From Bacteroidetes bacterium HGW-Bacteroidetes-7 (GTDB lineage Bacteria; Bacteroidota; Bacteroidia; Bacteroidales; UBA932): a stretch of DNA of 64,000 bases. The notes beneath the pieces are model-generated. The model made no database searches, was not told the DNA's origin, and was given only the letters and a program-made list of their open reading frames with translations. Below, one piece after another: positions 34,712-43,784 of the stretch (positions are counted from its first letter, which is position 1; the number at the start of each line of letters is the position of its first letter). The position numbers were made by a program, and so were the translations under genes. The DNA lies in NCBI GenBank assembly GCA_002842465.1, contig PHDA01000009.1, positions 1-64,000 of the forward strand, given 5' to 3'.

Positions 34712-36574
34712 TCATCTCTTACGTTGAGTCATATCAGGTATGTAAATTTGAGAACTCCCTTTGGTAGGAAGAGCAGCACTTCTTAGAGTGGCCCTGATTT
34801 CAGAGAAGTAGTCAGAGTCATAGAATACTCTGCCTTCTCCATTTTGTATATAACCCGAGAATCCGTGATTATCAAGCATAAAGAGACCATAGCTAAGATT
34901 GTTAATGCCGTTTCCTGCTAATGTTCCAGAATACACATAGACAAGGTCGGCATATTCACCTGTAGATTTTGAAGAGACAACTTTGAGGAAAGCTGTGAAA
35001 TTATTGTTTGAGCCAACAATATAACCAGAAATCCCTTCGGTGTGCTGTGTCTCTGTTCCGGTTGTATAGTCAATGGAAACGCTTTCGTATCCAATTGTTA
35101 GATTTGTATTGTTTTGATTATGAAATCTTAAGCGCACATCATTAAATCTTGTCTCAAGCGCCCAGTCTCCGGCAATATTGGTGCCTTTAAGCCTTAAAGG
35201 AGATAAGTTGTAAATATTATTTATAATAGGAGGGTTATAGCCTGTATTGATTGGCAATCCTAACCGTTTAAGTTCGTTAATTATACTTTCTGGCACCAAG
35301 GCGTTTATCTCCTCTGTAAGACCATTTGCTCTAAATTCATTACCATATGCTGTACCTATGCCGTTTGTTGCGTATGCTCTGACGTAATAGGTAACTCCTG
35401 CAGTAAGACCTGTAACATAACTTGTAAATGCTCCTGTTCCAGTTCCATTGCTTGTTTTTGAATCATTTACGGTTGGATTTGGCGAGGTGCTCCAGCAAAC
35501 CCCGCGAGATCTAACATCTGAACCACCATCATTGGAAATATTACCTCCTGAAACAAAAGAAGTAGCCGTTACATTTGACAAAGATGTGGTTGTTATCGTA
35601 GGTAAGGTAGCAATAGTTGAGAAAGATATTTGATTTCCGTAAGCTGTGCCAACACTGTTTGAAGCGTAAGCTCTGGCATAATATACTCCTCCGGGAGACA
35701 AACCTGTTAGTGATCCGGTAAATGTTCCTGTCCCTCCCCCCATGGCTACCTTTGAATTGGCAGTTGTTGGATTTTGGGATGTACTCCAGCAAACCCCTCT
35801 TGTATATACAACCTCTCCACCGTCACTTGAGATATTGCCTCCGCAAGTTGCCGAAGTTGATGTAATAGAGGTTGCCTCTGCGGTTGTCAAAATTGGAATT
35901 GTTGTGGGAGTAGTGAATGTTATCTGATTTCCGTATGAAGTACCCACACTGTTTGTTGCATAGGCCTTTACATAGTAAGTATAGCCCGGAGTAAGGCCCG
36001 TAAGCGAGCTTGTAAATGTTCCTGTTCCTGTTCCGTTGGTGGTTTTTGAGTCTGCAAGGGTAGGGCCGGGATTCCAGCTCCATACTACTCCTCTGGCTGT
36101 TATAGCAGCACCGCCGTCATTTGTTATAACGCCACCCGTGGTAGCAGTTGTAGCTGTAATAGCAGATGCAGCTGTAGTGGTAAGGGTAGAGAGAATAGCC
36201 GTAGTCGTAAATGAGGCTTGGCTTCCATAGGTTGTTCCAACACTATTTGTTGCGTATGCCTTAACATAATAAGTTGTTCCGGGACTAAGCCCACTTAATG
36301 TGCTAGTAAATGTCCCTACACCTGCGCCGTCATTTGTTGTTGAATTTGTGATAGTAGGGTTTTGGTCTGTATTCCAGCATACTCCCCGTGCTGTTACTGC
36401 CGCACCACCGTCACTAGTGACATTTCCACCTGATGTGGCGCCGGTTGAAGTGATGTTTGTTACAGCTGCTGTTGAAATTGTTGCCAGAAGCAGTATTATC
36501 TTCTTACAACTGTATACGAATAAGGATACTGCTCCCATGAGGAGTAGCAGTCGGGTTAACTGACTCTTTTTCAT
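34712..36574 (-). CDS. Lipoprotein with four Bacteroidota GVCW/fibronectin-like repeats
   Basis: 620 residues. Lipobox LFVYSC, with Cys at 23. Four repeats of about 97 residues follow: 31-126, 127-223, 224-320, 321-414. Each contains GG(N/V)xxxDGG, RGVCW near its middle and a TYYVRAYATNSVGTxYGNQ strand pair at its end, typical of surface proteins of this phylum. Repeat 2 has GVVW in place of GVCW, so its Cys is missing. The remaining 200 residues (GTNIAGDWALETRFNDVRLR...) are an unassigned beta-rich domain. Likely a surface-exposed adhesin or binding protein. Lies between DUF2752/TM2 genes and the five secreted genes. Confidence 0.85.
   Translation of the reverse strand: MKKSQLTRLLLLMGAVSLFVYSCKKIILLLATISTAAVTNITSTGATSGGNVTSDGGAAVTARGVCWNTDQNPTITNSTTNDGAGVGTFTSTLSGLSPGTTYYVKAYATNSVGTTYGSQASFTTTAILSTLTTTAASAITATTATTGGVITNDGGAAITARGVVWSWNPGPTLADSKTTNGTGTGTFTSSLTGLTPGYTYYVKAYATNSVGTSYGNQITFTTPTTIPILTTAEATSITSTSATCGGNISSDGGEVVYTRGVCWSTSQNPTTANSKVAMGGGTGTFTGSLTGLSPGGVYYARAYASNSVGTAYGNQISFSTIATLPTITTTSLSNVTATSFVSGGNISNDGGSDVRSRGVCWSTSPNPTVNDSKTSNGTGTGAFTSYVTGLTAGVTYYVRAYATNGIGTAYGNEFRANGLTEEINALVPESIINELKRLGLPINTGYNPPIINNIYNLSPLRLKGTNIAGDWALETRFNDVRLRFHNQNNTNLTIGYESVSIDYTTGTETQHTEGISGYIVGSNNNFTAFLKVVSSKSTGEYADLVYVYSGTLAGNGINNLSYGLFMLDNHGFSGYIQNGEGRVFYDSDYFSEIRATLRSAALPTKGSSQIYIPDMTQRKR
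35317..36484 (-). repeat. Tandem ~290-base coding repeats (four copies)
   Basis: DNA behind the four protein repeats. The conserved CCAGC segment of the GVCW motif recurs near 35488, 35788, 36075 and 36373, that is every 287-300 bases. Copies have diverged at the DNA level, so recent amplification is unlikely, but recombination between copies remains possible. Confidence 0.75.
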
Positions 36575-36601
36575 AACTTGAAGTTTAGGTTATGTTTAAT
36601 T

Positions 36602-37021
36602 TCAAATATCTTTTAATATGTTCCAAGTCCATATAGCGAGAATTATCACAATAAATGGAACTATTAAAGCTTTTTTCTTTAGATAAAGTTCTGCCTTGTT
36701 ATAAAAATTCTGCATACTTCTCTTCCCTGTTACACTATCAAAAATGAGCCAGAGAGGTAAGATTATTAAGGTTAGCGCCAGGATGAATCCAATCGGATTG
36801 TGAAGCATAGCCTGTCGAAAATCTCCATCAATAATCGAAAGAACGGAGCGTGTAGAACCACACGAGGGGCAGGGAATACCGGTAACACTTTTAAAAATAC
36901 AGAGTCCCGGGGAAGTTATTTGTGAACCGTGATTAATTACAATATTCAATAGTAACCAGGCATATCCGGTAGCAACTGACAAAGCAGCGAAGGGATAAAA
37001 CCTATTGTCCTTTAAGGGCAT
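36602..37021 (-). CDS. DUF2752 membrane protein
   Basis: 139 residues with three hydrophobic segments. The family motif is CPSCGSTR (in SVTGIPCPSCGSTRSV), preceded by a further Cys (LCIFKS). DUF2752 proteins are small inner-membrane proteins of unknown function. The ATG of this gene touches the stop of the TM2 gene by one base, so the two are translationally coupled. A 27-base gap leads to the repeat lipoprotein. Confidence 0.88.
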   Translation of the reverse strand: MPLKDNRFYPFAALSVATGYAWLLLNIVINHGSQITSPGLCIFKSVTGIPCPSCGSTRSVLSIIDGDFRQAMLHNPIGFILALTLIILPLWLIFDSVTGKRSMQNFYNKAELYLKKKALIVPFIVIILAIWTWNILKDI

Positions 37022-37359
37022 TAGTAGAGTAATTGCTGAAGCGTGATCATGTTTTTTTCACGTGTTGCCCTCATTATCAGAAACCAGTCAATAAATGTCC
37101 AGATGCCAAGGCCTCCACAGGTTAATAATTTCCCTATACCCAATCCGGTATCTCCGATCAGGAATCGGTCAATGCCAAGTGTCCCTCCAACAAGAGATAC
37201 GATAAGACTTATTGTAGGATCTTTAAATTGCACAGTCTGGAGGATGAACCATTTTGAATCATCCATACTCAACAGCCTGTCTCTTATTTGACCAAGGTGA
37301 TAACTCTCGAAAAATCTGCCATTGGTTAGAATAAACATATCCACTTTTTGTGAATCCAT
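37021..37359 (-). CDS. TM2-domain protein
   Basis: 112 residues. The TM2 domain, two membrane helices with a short turn, is visible as LVGGTLGIDRFLIGDTGLGI and then LTCGGLGIWTFIDWFLIMRA, including the Asp-Arg-Phe segment and the Asp of the second helix. The N-terminal 50 residues are soluble and unassigned. TM2 and DUF2752 genes are often paired in Bacteroidota, as far as I remember. Function is unknown. Confidence 0.9.
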   Translation of the reverse strand: MDSQKVDMFILTNGRFFESYHLGQIRDRLLSMDDSKWFILQTVQFKDPTISLIVSLVGGTLGIDRFLIGDTGLGIGKLLTCGGLGIWTFIDWFLIMRATREKNMITLQQLLY

Positions 37360-37438
37360 ATTATATGAGTTTAATGTATATTTACACTTGAAAACCCGCT
37401 AATTCTACATCCCCATATAAAATTAGCTGTTTTTTTAC

Positions 37439-37488
37439 TACCATATTTTTTTAGTTATTACCATATTGTATAATTGACAATATGGGTA
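37439..37488. promoter_or_regulatory. Candidate operator with three TACCATAT half-sites
   Basis: TACCATATT occurs at 37439-37447 and TACCATATTGT at 37459-37469; the latter faces ACAATATGGGTA at 37477-37488, giving an 11-bp inverted repeat with one extra base. The site is in the 166-base divergent region between the TM2 gene and the serine hydrolase gene, and could regulate either one. No TAnnTTTG box is found here. Confidence 0.4.
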
Positions 37489-37525
37489 GAACCTGCAAGA
37501 AACATTAATATTAAATCAGAATCCG

Positions 37526-38917
37526 ATGAAAAAGAGATTAACACTTGTTCTATTACTTACTCTGGTTCTAACAGGATCAACCATATGGTCACAAACCAAT
37601 GATACTGTAAACAGGATTGACCGGATTTTTGCACAGTATCATAATGAGATGCCTGGAGTTGCCGTTGCTGTTGCGCTAAACGGAAAGGTTTTTTACAACA
37701 AGGCATTTGGTCTTTCAAATCTTGAATTTCCTATACCTAATACTTCGGAAACAATATTTGAATGTGGCTCGGTATCCAAGCAATTTACTGCTGCTGCAAT
37801 TCTATTGTTAGATCAGGAGGGAAAGCTTTCTCTAAGTGACGATGTGAGAAAATATGTTCCAGAGCTACCTCAGTATGATGTCACTATTACGATTCAGAAC
37901 CTGCTGAATCATACAAGTGGTTTGAAGGACTGGGGCGCCCTGTACTCACTTACCGGCTGGCCAAGAACTACACGGGCCTATACTCAGAAATTAGGCTTTG
38001 ACATTATCTTCAAGCAAAAGAGTCTCAATTTTACACCCGGCAGCAGATACTCATATAGCAACTCAAATTATATGATGCTGGTTCTTATTACAGAGAGGGT
38101 ATCAGGAAAATCTTTGGCTGAATTTACAACAGAAAAGTTCTTTAAGCCTCTGGGAATGATAAAAACACAATGGAGAGATAATTTCAGAGAAGTAGTTCAG
38201 GATAGAGCAGTTGCCTACTCTGAAAGGGAGGGAGAATTTTATCTGGATATGCCATTTGAAGATATCCACGGCCCTGGTGGACTTCTTACAACAACTGCCG
38301 ATCTGCTCAAATGGAACAGATTGCTGGAGACAAATGAAATATTTTCAGGTCAAATTGCACAACAAAGAATTACTCCCGGTCTGCTTAACGACGGCTCCTC
38401 GACGGGCTATGCCGCCGGTCTTGTGATAGGAGATTGGAATGGATTCAAAGAAATCAGCCACAGCGGAAGTACTGCCGGTTACAGGGCATGGCTCGCCTGG
38501 TATCCATCCAAAAAGCTATCTGTTGTTATTCTGAGCAACTACGCATCTTTTAATCCAACAGAGGCAGGGAGGGCAATTGCCTCTGCTTTCTTGGGAACAC
38601 CGCAAATACCTGCCACAGTAACAGAGACCTCTCAGCAGAGTAGACAAGCAGCCTATGAAAACTCAGATCTGAACAGTTTCATCGGAACATTCTACAGCGA
38701 AGAGGTTGAGACAACCTATAAAATTGAGTTTAAAGACGGAGCTCTTGAGGTTTACCGCAAAGCGGGTGACACTTTCAGGTTGATATCAGTTGCAAAGGAT
38801 GAATTTTCAACCTCTAATAATGGATATTTTATTTTTAAAAGAGATAAAAAAGGTCGGGTAACAGGGTTCACAGTATTTGTCAGCAGGGCAGAGAACGTGC
38901 CGTTCAAAAAAATTTAA
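37526..38917 (+). CDS. Secreted serine hydrolase, beta-lactamase family
   Basis: 463 residues with a signal peptide ending at GSTIWSQ. Catalytic motifs: S-V-S-K in ECGSVSKQFTAAAIL, YSN within SRYSYSNSNYMML, and HSG in ISHSGSTAGYRAW. A C-terminal lipocalin-like or DUF3471-type stretch follows (FIGTFYSEEVETTYKIEFKD). The first part, LPQYDVTITIQNLLNHTSGL, is the typical class C-like helix-turn before the second motif. Probably a periplasmic peptidase or esterase. Its last 14 bases overlap the convergent Nramp-like gene. Confidence 0.88.
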   Translation: MKKRLTLVLLLTLVLTGSTIWSQTNDTVNRIDRIFAQYHNEMPGVAVAVALNGKVFYNKAFGLSNLEFPIPNTSETIFECGSVSKQFTAAAILLLDQEGKLSLSDDVRKYVPELPQYDVTITIQNLLNHTSGLKDWGALYSLTGWPRTTRAYTQKLGFDIIFKQKSLNFTPGSRYSYSNSNYMMLVLITERVSGKSLAEFTTEKFFKPLGMIKTQWRDNFREVVQDRAVAYSEREGEFYLDMPFEDIHGPGGLLTTTADLLKWNRLLETNEIFSGQIAQQRITPGLLNDGSSTGYAAGLVIGDWNGFKEISHSGSTAGYRAWLAWYPSKKLSVVILSNYASFNPTEAGRAIASAFLGTPQIPATVTETSQQSRQAAYENSDLNSFIGTFYSEEVETTYKIEFKDGALEVYRKAGDTFRLISVAKDEFSTSNNGYFIFKRDKKGRVTGFTVFVSRAENVPFKKI

Positions 38918-40157
38918 AGATATAACTGCTCAGAAAATATATTGCAAAGGCAAAGAGTACGATTAATCCAATTACACTCATTACTTTTAAACCGGTTCCC
39001 GGTTGATATTCAGGTGAGATATTTCTGCCGGTAACTGCTTTATAATTAAGATAGCCTAATATAGGCGCTGTGATAAATGAGAGAGTTGTTGCAATATCTA
39101 CCAGAATTCTCATCTCTTTAGCAAAAGCTGTCATGATGAGAAAGGAGATTGAGATTAGAGCAGTAAGCCAAAAGTAGCTGATGTACTTTTCGTATTTTGG
39201 GTTATCGAGAGCAGGTATAATTATCTGGGTAACCGGTTTCATAACCCTCGGATACGCATCCATAACAGTGAGGGTTGTGCTAAACATGGTTGCTGTGGCA
39301 GCAAGTGCAATTATAGGATATGCCCATCTTCCGATGGTAGTTGTGTAGAGGTTAAATAATTGAGTTGAAAATTCGGTTCCGTTATTGGCAAAGGTAATTC
39401 CCGTACCGTACATACAGAGCGCTCCAAGTGCCAGAAAGCATAGTGCAAGAATTGTAGTCCCGATATATCCAATTTTAAAATCGAGTAGAGATTCACTTAG
39501 TTTTGGTTTGTACCCGGTATTTTTAATTTTCTCGATAGTCCATATAGAATGCCAGACAGAAATATCAATAGCACTGGGCATCCAACCTGCAAGGGCAATT
39601 AAGAAAGCCAGGTCTGCTGCTTTCCAAGTAAACTTGGTCATAAAGACGGGGTTTGGGTTGAACCCTTTTGCTGATGCTGCCAGAACAGCAACAACAGTTG
39701 AAAGAGAAAGTATAATAATAATTGCCTTTACAACCCTATCAAGTGCTTTATACTTGCCGATTGCAACAATCAAAATGCAGAGAGAGAAAACCAAAACTAT
39801 CCACCCCTGAAAACTCATAATACCGGGAAAGACCGAACTTAAAATCCCAACAGTTACAGATGTTACAGTTGCCTGTATTGTGAACATTGTTCCCAAAGTA
39901 AGTGCCATAAATAGCCAAACGGCCCATTTACCTAGTCTCTTGTAACCGTGAACAAGACTCTCTCCTGATGCAATGGCATATCTTGGACCAAATTCAAAAA
40001 AAGGATACTTAAACAGATTTATTAAAATTACAATTAACACCAGATCAAATCCATAACCGGCACCTGCTCGGGTTGATTGAACCAGATGAGAGACTCCCAC
40101 TGCCGCACCTGCCCACATAATTCCTGGACCGAGTGCTTTCCAAAAATTGTTTTTCAT
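38904..40157 (-). CDS. Nramp-family-like membrane transporter with atypical metal site
   Basis: 417 residues, eleven or so hydrophobic helices, with the Nramp start LGPGIMWAGAAVG and TRAGAGYG. In an ungapped alignment by eye with LGPG...DPGN...QAGAxxG, the TM1 DPGN is replaced by GVSH (residues 21-24), and the TM6 MPH is MPS (193-195, in GWMPSAIDIS). Both motifs bind Mn or Fe in true Nramp proteins, so the substrate is probably not a standard divalent metal. It may belong to the Nramp-related group seen in Bacteroidota. TAACTTTG lies 7 bases upstream of the ATG. Confidence 0.85.
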   Translation of the reverse strand: MKNNFWKALGPGIMWAGAAVGVSHLVQSTRAGAGYGFDLVLIVILINLFKYPFFEFGPRYAIASGESLVHGYKRLGKWAVWLFMALTLGTMFTIQATVTSVTVGILSSVFPGIMSFQGWIVLVFSLCILIVAIGKYKALDRVVKAIIIILSLSTVVAVLAASAKGFNPNPVFMTKFTWKAADLAFLIALAGWMPSAIDISVWHSIWTIEKIKNTGYKPKLSESLLDFKIGYIGTTILALCFLALGALCMYGTGITFANNGTEFSTQLFNLYTTTIGRWAYPIIALAATATMFSTTLTVMDAYPRVMKPVTQIIIPALDNPKYEKYISYFWLTALISISFLIMTAFAKEMRILVDIATTLSFITAPILGYLNYKAVTGRNISPEYQPGTGLKVMSVIGLIVLFAFAIYFLSSYIFKFF

Positions 40158-40164
40158 TGAACAG

Positions 40165-40172
40165 CAAAGTTA
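40165..40172 (-). promoter_or_regulatory. TAnnTTTG box of the Nramp-like gene
   Basis: TAACTTTG on the minus strand, ending 7 bases before the ATG at 40157; a nearly leaderless message would follow. No -33 element is clear. Confidence 0.45.
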
Positions 40173-40346
40173 TACAAATTTGAATAATCAGCTACAGACT
40201 TTGATTTTTTTTAACGGATGAATCTTAGACTTGAATCGCGCAAGAATTTTTCCTTTTTAGGCTATCTAAAATTTATGCCTAAATATCAAATCCCCCAACT
40301 TTTGTTCGTGATTCAAGAATATGTTCGGTAAGTGAGTATTTGAAAA

Positions 40347-40384
40347 TAAAAAAACACCTGCACAATTTTATGCAGGTGTTTTTT
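40347..40384 (-). terminator. Terminator of tRNA-Asn
   Basis: On the minus strand ACACCTGCA pairs with TGCAGGTGT around TAAAATTG and is followed by seven T. It starts right after the tRNA 3' end, so it ends the tRNA transcript. Confidence 0.88.
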
Positions 40385-40385
40385 G

Positions 40386-40459
40386 CTCCTCGTCTAGGAC
40401 TTGAACCTAGGACCCCCTGATTAACAGTCAGGTGCTCTAACCAACTGAGCTAACGAGGA
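40386..40459 (-). tRNA. tRNA-Asn (anticodon GTT)
   Basis: 74 bases on the minus strand. Acceptor arms TCCTCGT and ACGAGGA pair fully, the D-arm is GCTC...GAGC, the anticodon stem is CCTGA/TCAGG with loop CTGTTAA (anticodon GTT), and the T-arm is CTAGG TTCAAGT CCTAG. CCA is not encoded. A terminator follows directly. Confidence 0.97.
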
Positions 40460-40572
40460 ATTAGTTTTTCCCGTTTTGGGACTGCAAATGTAATGTGAAA
40501 ATTATAAAACTGCAAATCTTTTGTATCAATTTTACAATAAAAATAAATAATGTATTTGTTTATCTCTTTTTT

Positions 40573-40580
40573 TAACTTTG
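40573..40580 (+). promoter_or_regulatory. TAnnTTTG box of the HU-CCDC81 gene
   Basis: TAACTTTG, 17 bases before the ATG at 40598. A TTTG at 40555-40558 would give a spacer of only 14 bases, too short for the usual -33 element. Confidence 0.5.
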
Positions 40581-40597
40581 TACAATAGCTTTTGCGA

Positions 40598-41542
40598 ATG
40601 GAACTTAATCTTTTGTCATCAATTTTAAGAGAACTGATACTCGAGCACGACAGAGTGTCACTGCCCGGAATGGGCAGCTTTATTGCAGAAATGGCCCCCT
40701 CTGTCTTTTCAGACAAGGCAATGGTCATACACCCACCATTCAGGAGAATTCTTTTTCGAACTGCGGAGGTTTGGAACGACGGTTTGCTTGAAAGCAGATA
40801 TGCTGTCGAAAGGGGCATCAGCGAAAACGAGGCTACGGCAGAGATATCTGTCTTCGTAAAGATGATGAAGATTGAGCTTAACTCAACCAAACATTATAAA
40901 ATACCTGACTTTGGCTCAATGAGGGCAACAGAGCAAAATGACTACTTTTTTGTGGCCGAAAAGGGGCTGTTTAATTACCTTGAAGGCTTTGGCCTTGAAC
41001 CCCTAAATCTTAAGGTTCTCAATAGAAGAGGAGCTGTTGAAACTTTTACCGGAAAACCCGTCCCGTTTGATATTCCAAAGGAGCCGGAGTTACCGGAAGA
41101 GAAAAGTGATGTTAATATTGTCGGAGAGATTGAAAGCGTAAAAGACAACAAGACGCCCAAGGAAGCAAAGGGTGCTGAAAAGAGCGTGAAGATTGATAAG
41201 GCAGAAAAGATCGAAAAGATCGAAAAGATCGAAAAGGCAGAAAAATCTGATAAATCTGAAAATAAGGATAAGGTTAAAGTGGTTGAAGCAGTTGATCCAA
41301 TTGACTTTGTAGAGAAAAGCTATAAGCCCAAAGTTATAATTGAAAAGACTGTGAACAATAAAAAGGCTGAGAGGAGTGAAAAGAGTTCGAAATTTGTTAA
41401 GAGGTTTGTTTTAATCCTCTCTACTATCTTCCTTATAATTGTAATTGTTGCCCTGCTCTTCATATTCAAAGATGAGATGAGACCTTTCTGGGAGTGGCTG
41501 CTATATACTAAGGAGGAGCTGGAGATTCTCCGCTCCAATTAG
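40598..41542 (+). CDS. HU-CCDC81-type protein with membrane anchor
   Basis: 314 residues from the ATG at 40598 (the frame opens at a TTG 6 bases earlier). Two HU-like domains of the bacterial CCDC81 type: LILEHDRVSLPGMGSFIAEM and IPDFGSMRATEQNDYFFVAE. Then comes a Lys/Glu-rich linker (about 170-265) with KIEKIEKIEK encoded by 9-base repeats, and one membrane helix (FVLILSTIFLIIVIVALLFI) near the end. Often such proteins carry a C-terminal SPOR domain; none is seen here, and about 25 residues follow the helix. It may link DNA or protein to the cell envelope; the function is not established. Confidence 0.85.
   Translation: MELNLLSSILRELILEHDRVSLPGMGSFIAEMAPSVFSDKAMVIHPPFRRILFRTAEVWNDGLLESRYAVERGISENEATAEISVFVKMMKIELNSTKHYKIPDFGSMRATEQNDYFFVAEKGLFNYLEGFGLEPLNLKVLNRRGAVETFTGKPVPFDIPKEPELPEEKSDVNIVGEIESVKDNKTPKEAKGAEKSVKIDKAEKIEKIEKIEKAEKSDKSENKDKVKVVEAVDPIDFVEKSYKPKVIIEKTVNNKKAERSEKSSKFVKRFVLILSTIFLIIVIVALLFIFKDEMRPFWEWLLYTKEELEILRSN
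41204..41239 (+). repeat. In-frame 9-base microsatellite
   Basis: GAAAAGATC occurs three times in a row (41204-41230), followed by a partial fourth copy. It encodes the KIE repeats of the linker. Copy-number change would keep the frame. Confidence 0.85.
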
Positions 41543-41567
41543 CAAGAAGCGTCTGTATAAAAAATAT

Positions 41568-41603
41568 AAAACGAGCCAATTCTTTTTTGAACCGGCTCGT
41601 TTT
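41568..41603. terminator. Bidirectional terminator between HU-CCDC81 and metG
   Basis: AAAACGAGCC (41568-41577) pairs perfectly with GGCTCGTTTT (41594-41603) around a T-rich loop. The A-rich and T-rich ends make it usable in both directions, as the convergent genes require. Confidence 0.8.
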
Positions 41604-41648
41604 ATGTGCTGTATTACAGCAATATGACTAGTAATTGATCTGAGAAAA

Positions 41649-43748
41649 TCAGCTTATGCTGCTTCCGTTGCCAAGGCGCTCTTCAGGAGTTATGATTCTC
41701 ATTTTGCCGTTCTCCTCTTTTGCCATGAGTATCATGCCATTTGATTCAATCCCCTTGATTTTACGGGGGGCAAGGTTTGCAAGTATGCAAATCTGTTTGC
41801 CAACCATCTCTTCTGGTGAATAGTATTCGGCAATTCCAGATACTATTGTTCGGGTGTCTATTCCTGTGTCAATTGTCAGCTTGAGCAATTTGTCAGTTTT
41901 AGGGACTCTCTCTGCCTCAAGAACGGTAGCGGTGCGAATATCCATTTTCATGAACTCTTCATAGGTACACTCATCTTTAAGCGGTGCAATTTCCGGCTTT
42001 TCTGCCGATACTTCTGCTGATACTGCTGGTGCTCCCACAGAAGCCTCTGCCTGTGAACTCTCTTGATTCATCTCTTTTGTTGCTTCTAGTTTGGCAATTT
42101 GAAACTCAATAGCGCTGTCTTCAATTTTGTCGAAGAGCAATCTTGCTTCATTTATTTTGTGTCCCGGATGTAAAATAGACTCAAGTCCGAACTCCTCCCA
42201 ACGGCTGCTCTTCATATTTAAAATGTAGCGCAGTTTTTTTGTGGTATGAGGTAGAAACGGTTCGAAAGCAATGGCTAGGTTGGCACAAATCTGAAGGGAT
42301 ACGTTCAGAATTGATGCAACTCTCTCTATATCTGTTTTGGCAACTTTCCACGGCTCGGTTTCGGTGAGGTATTTGTTACCTAGACGTGCCAAATTCATCG
42401 CCTCTTTGAGTGCATCGCGGAAGCGGTAATTTTCAAGGCTATCTTCAATATTTTTCTTTATCTGAGGAATCTGTGCAAGAGCCTCTTCATCCAATAGTTC
42501 GTTCTTAACCGGGGCTGGAACCTCGCCCTCGAAGTATTTGTGGGTAAGAACAATAGCGCGGTTTACGAAGTTTCCGAAGATTCCAACAAGTTCACTGTTA
42601 TTTCTAGTTTGAAAATCTTTCCAGGTAAAGTCGTTGTCCTTTGTCTCGGGTGCATTTGCACATAACACATACCTTAATACATCCTCCTGCCCGGGGAACT
42701 CGTCAAGATACTCATGCAGCCAAACTGCCCAGTTTCGGGAGGTTGAAATCTTGTTCCCTTCAAGATTGAGAAACTCGTTTGCAGGAACATTTTCGGGGAG
42801 AATATACCCGTCACCGTGTGCCTTGAGCATTGCAGGGAATACTATGCAATGAAATACAATGTTGTCTTTGCCAATAAAGTGCACCAGCTTGGTCTCCTCA
42901 TTTTTCCACCATAGTTCCCAGTCGTTTGGCATCAGTTCTATTGTATTTGAGATATAGCCGATTGGGGCATCAAACCAAACATAAAGAACCTTACCCTCTG
43001 CTCCATCAACCGGTACAGGAACTCCCCAGTCAAGATCACGGCTTACCGCCCTTGGCTGAAGACCTCCGTCAATCCACGACTTGCACTGACCGTAAACATT
43101 CACCTTCCACTCTTTATGTCCCTCCAGGATCCACTCTTTAAGCCAGGGCTCATATTGATCCAGTGGGAGATACCAGTGTGATGTCTTTTTCATCACAGGA
43201 GTGTTACCGCTCAGGGTAGATTTTGGATTGATCAGTTCGGTAGGGCTGAGGGTGCTTCCGCACTTCTCACACTGATCTCCGTAGGCATTTTCGGCAGAGC
43301 ATTTTGGGCAGGTGCCGGTAATGTATCTATCTGCCAGAAAGTGTTTTGCCTCCTCATCATAGTACTGTTCACTCTCTTTTTCTATGAATTTTCCCTCTTC
43401 GTAGAGCTTTCTGAAGAAGTCAGATGCAGTTTTATGGTGAATTTGGGAACTTGTTCTTGAATATATGTCAAAACTGATACCCAGCCTCTCGAAAGAGTCT
43501 TTAATAATAAGGTGATATTTATCAACTATCTCCTGAGGTGTGCAGTTTTGTTGTCTTGCCTTAATAGTAATAGGAACTCCATGTTCATCAGAGCCACATA
43601 TAAAACGAACATCCCGACCTCGCATCCGCAGATATCTTGAGTAAACATCGGCAGGGATGTAAACTCCTGCCAGGTGGCCAATATGTACGGCTCCATTTGC
43701 GTAAGGGAGGGCTGCGGTGATTAGGTGTCGTTTATAGGTACTGTCCAT
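41649..43748 (-). CDS. metG: Methionyl-tRNA synthetase
   Basis: 699 residues, class I synthetase. HIGH is at 22-25, the zinc-binding insert is [19 protein letters not shown], and KISTSRN takes the place of KMSKS (a common MetG variant). The anticodon-binding helical domain follows, and the last 110 residues are an EMAP/tRNA-binding domain ([20 protein letters not shown]...), found in dimeric MetG. An Ala/Glu-rich linker near 560-585 joins the two. A TATCTTTG box lies 19 bases upstream of the ATG. Confidence 0.97.
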   Translation of the reverse strand: MDSTYKRHLITAALPYANGAVHIGHLAGVYIPADVYSRYLRMRGRDVRFICGSDEHGVPITIKARQQNCTPQEIVDKYHLIIKDSFERLGISFDIYSRTSSQIHHKTASDFFRKLYEEGKFIEKESEQYYDEEAKHFLADRYITGTCPKCSAENAYGDQCEKCGSTLSPTELINPKSTLSGNTPVMKKTSHWYLPLDQYEPWLKEWILEGHKEWKVNVYGQCKSWIDGGLQPRAVSRDLDWGVPVPVDGAEGKVLYVWFDAPIGYISNTIELMPNDWELWWKNEETKLVHFIGKDNIVFHCIVFPAMLKAHGDGYILPENVPANEFLNLEGNKISTSRNWAVWLHEYLDEFPGQEDVLRYVLCANAPETKDNDFTWKDFQTRNNSELVGIFGNFVNRAIVLTHKYFEGEVPAPVKNELLDEEALAQIPQIKKNIEDSLENYRFRDALKEAMNLARLGNKYLTETEPWKVAKTDIERVASILNVSLQICANLAIAFEPFLPHTTKKLRYILNMKSSRWEEFGLESILHPGHKINEARLLFDKIEDSAIEFQIAKLEATKEMNQESSQAEASVGAPAVSAEVSAEKPEIAPLKDECTYEEFMKMDIRTATVLEAERVPKTDKLLKLTIDTGIDTRTIVSGIAEYYSPEEMVGKQICILANLAPRKIKGIESNGMILMAKEENGKMRIITPEERLGNGSSIS

Positions 43749-43767
43749 CTTATGAAATTTTAGGCGA

Positions 43768-43775
43768 CAAAGATA
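43768..43775 (-). promoter_or_regulatory. TAnnTTTG box of metG
   Basis: TATCTTTG on the minus strand, 19 bases before the metG ATG and just after the dnaG stop; metG can thus be transcribed apart from dnaG. Confidence 0.5.
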
Positions 43776-43784
43776 TAAAAAATG

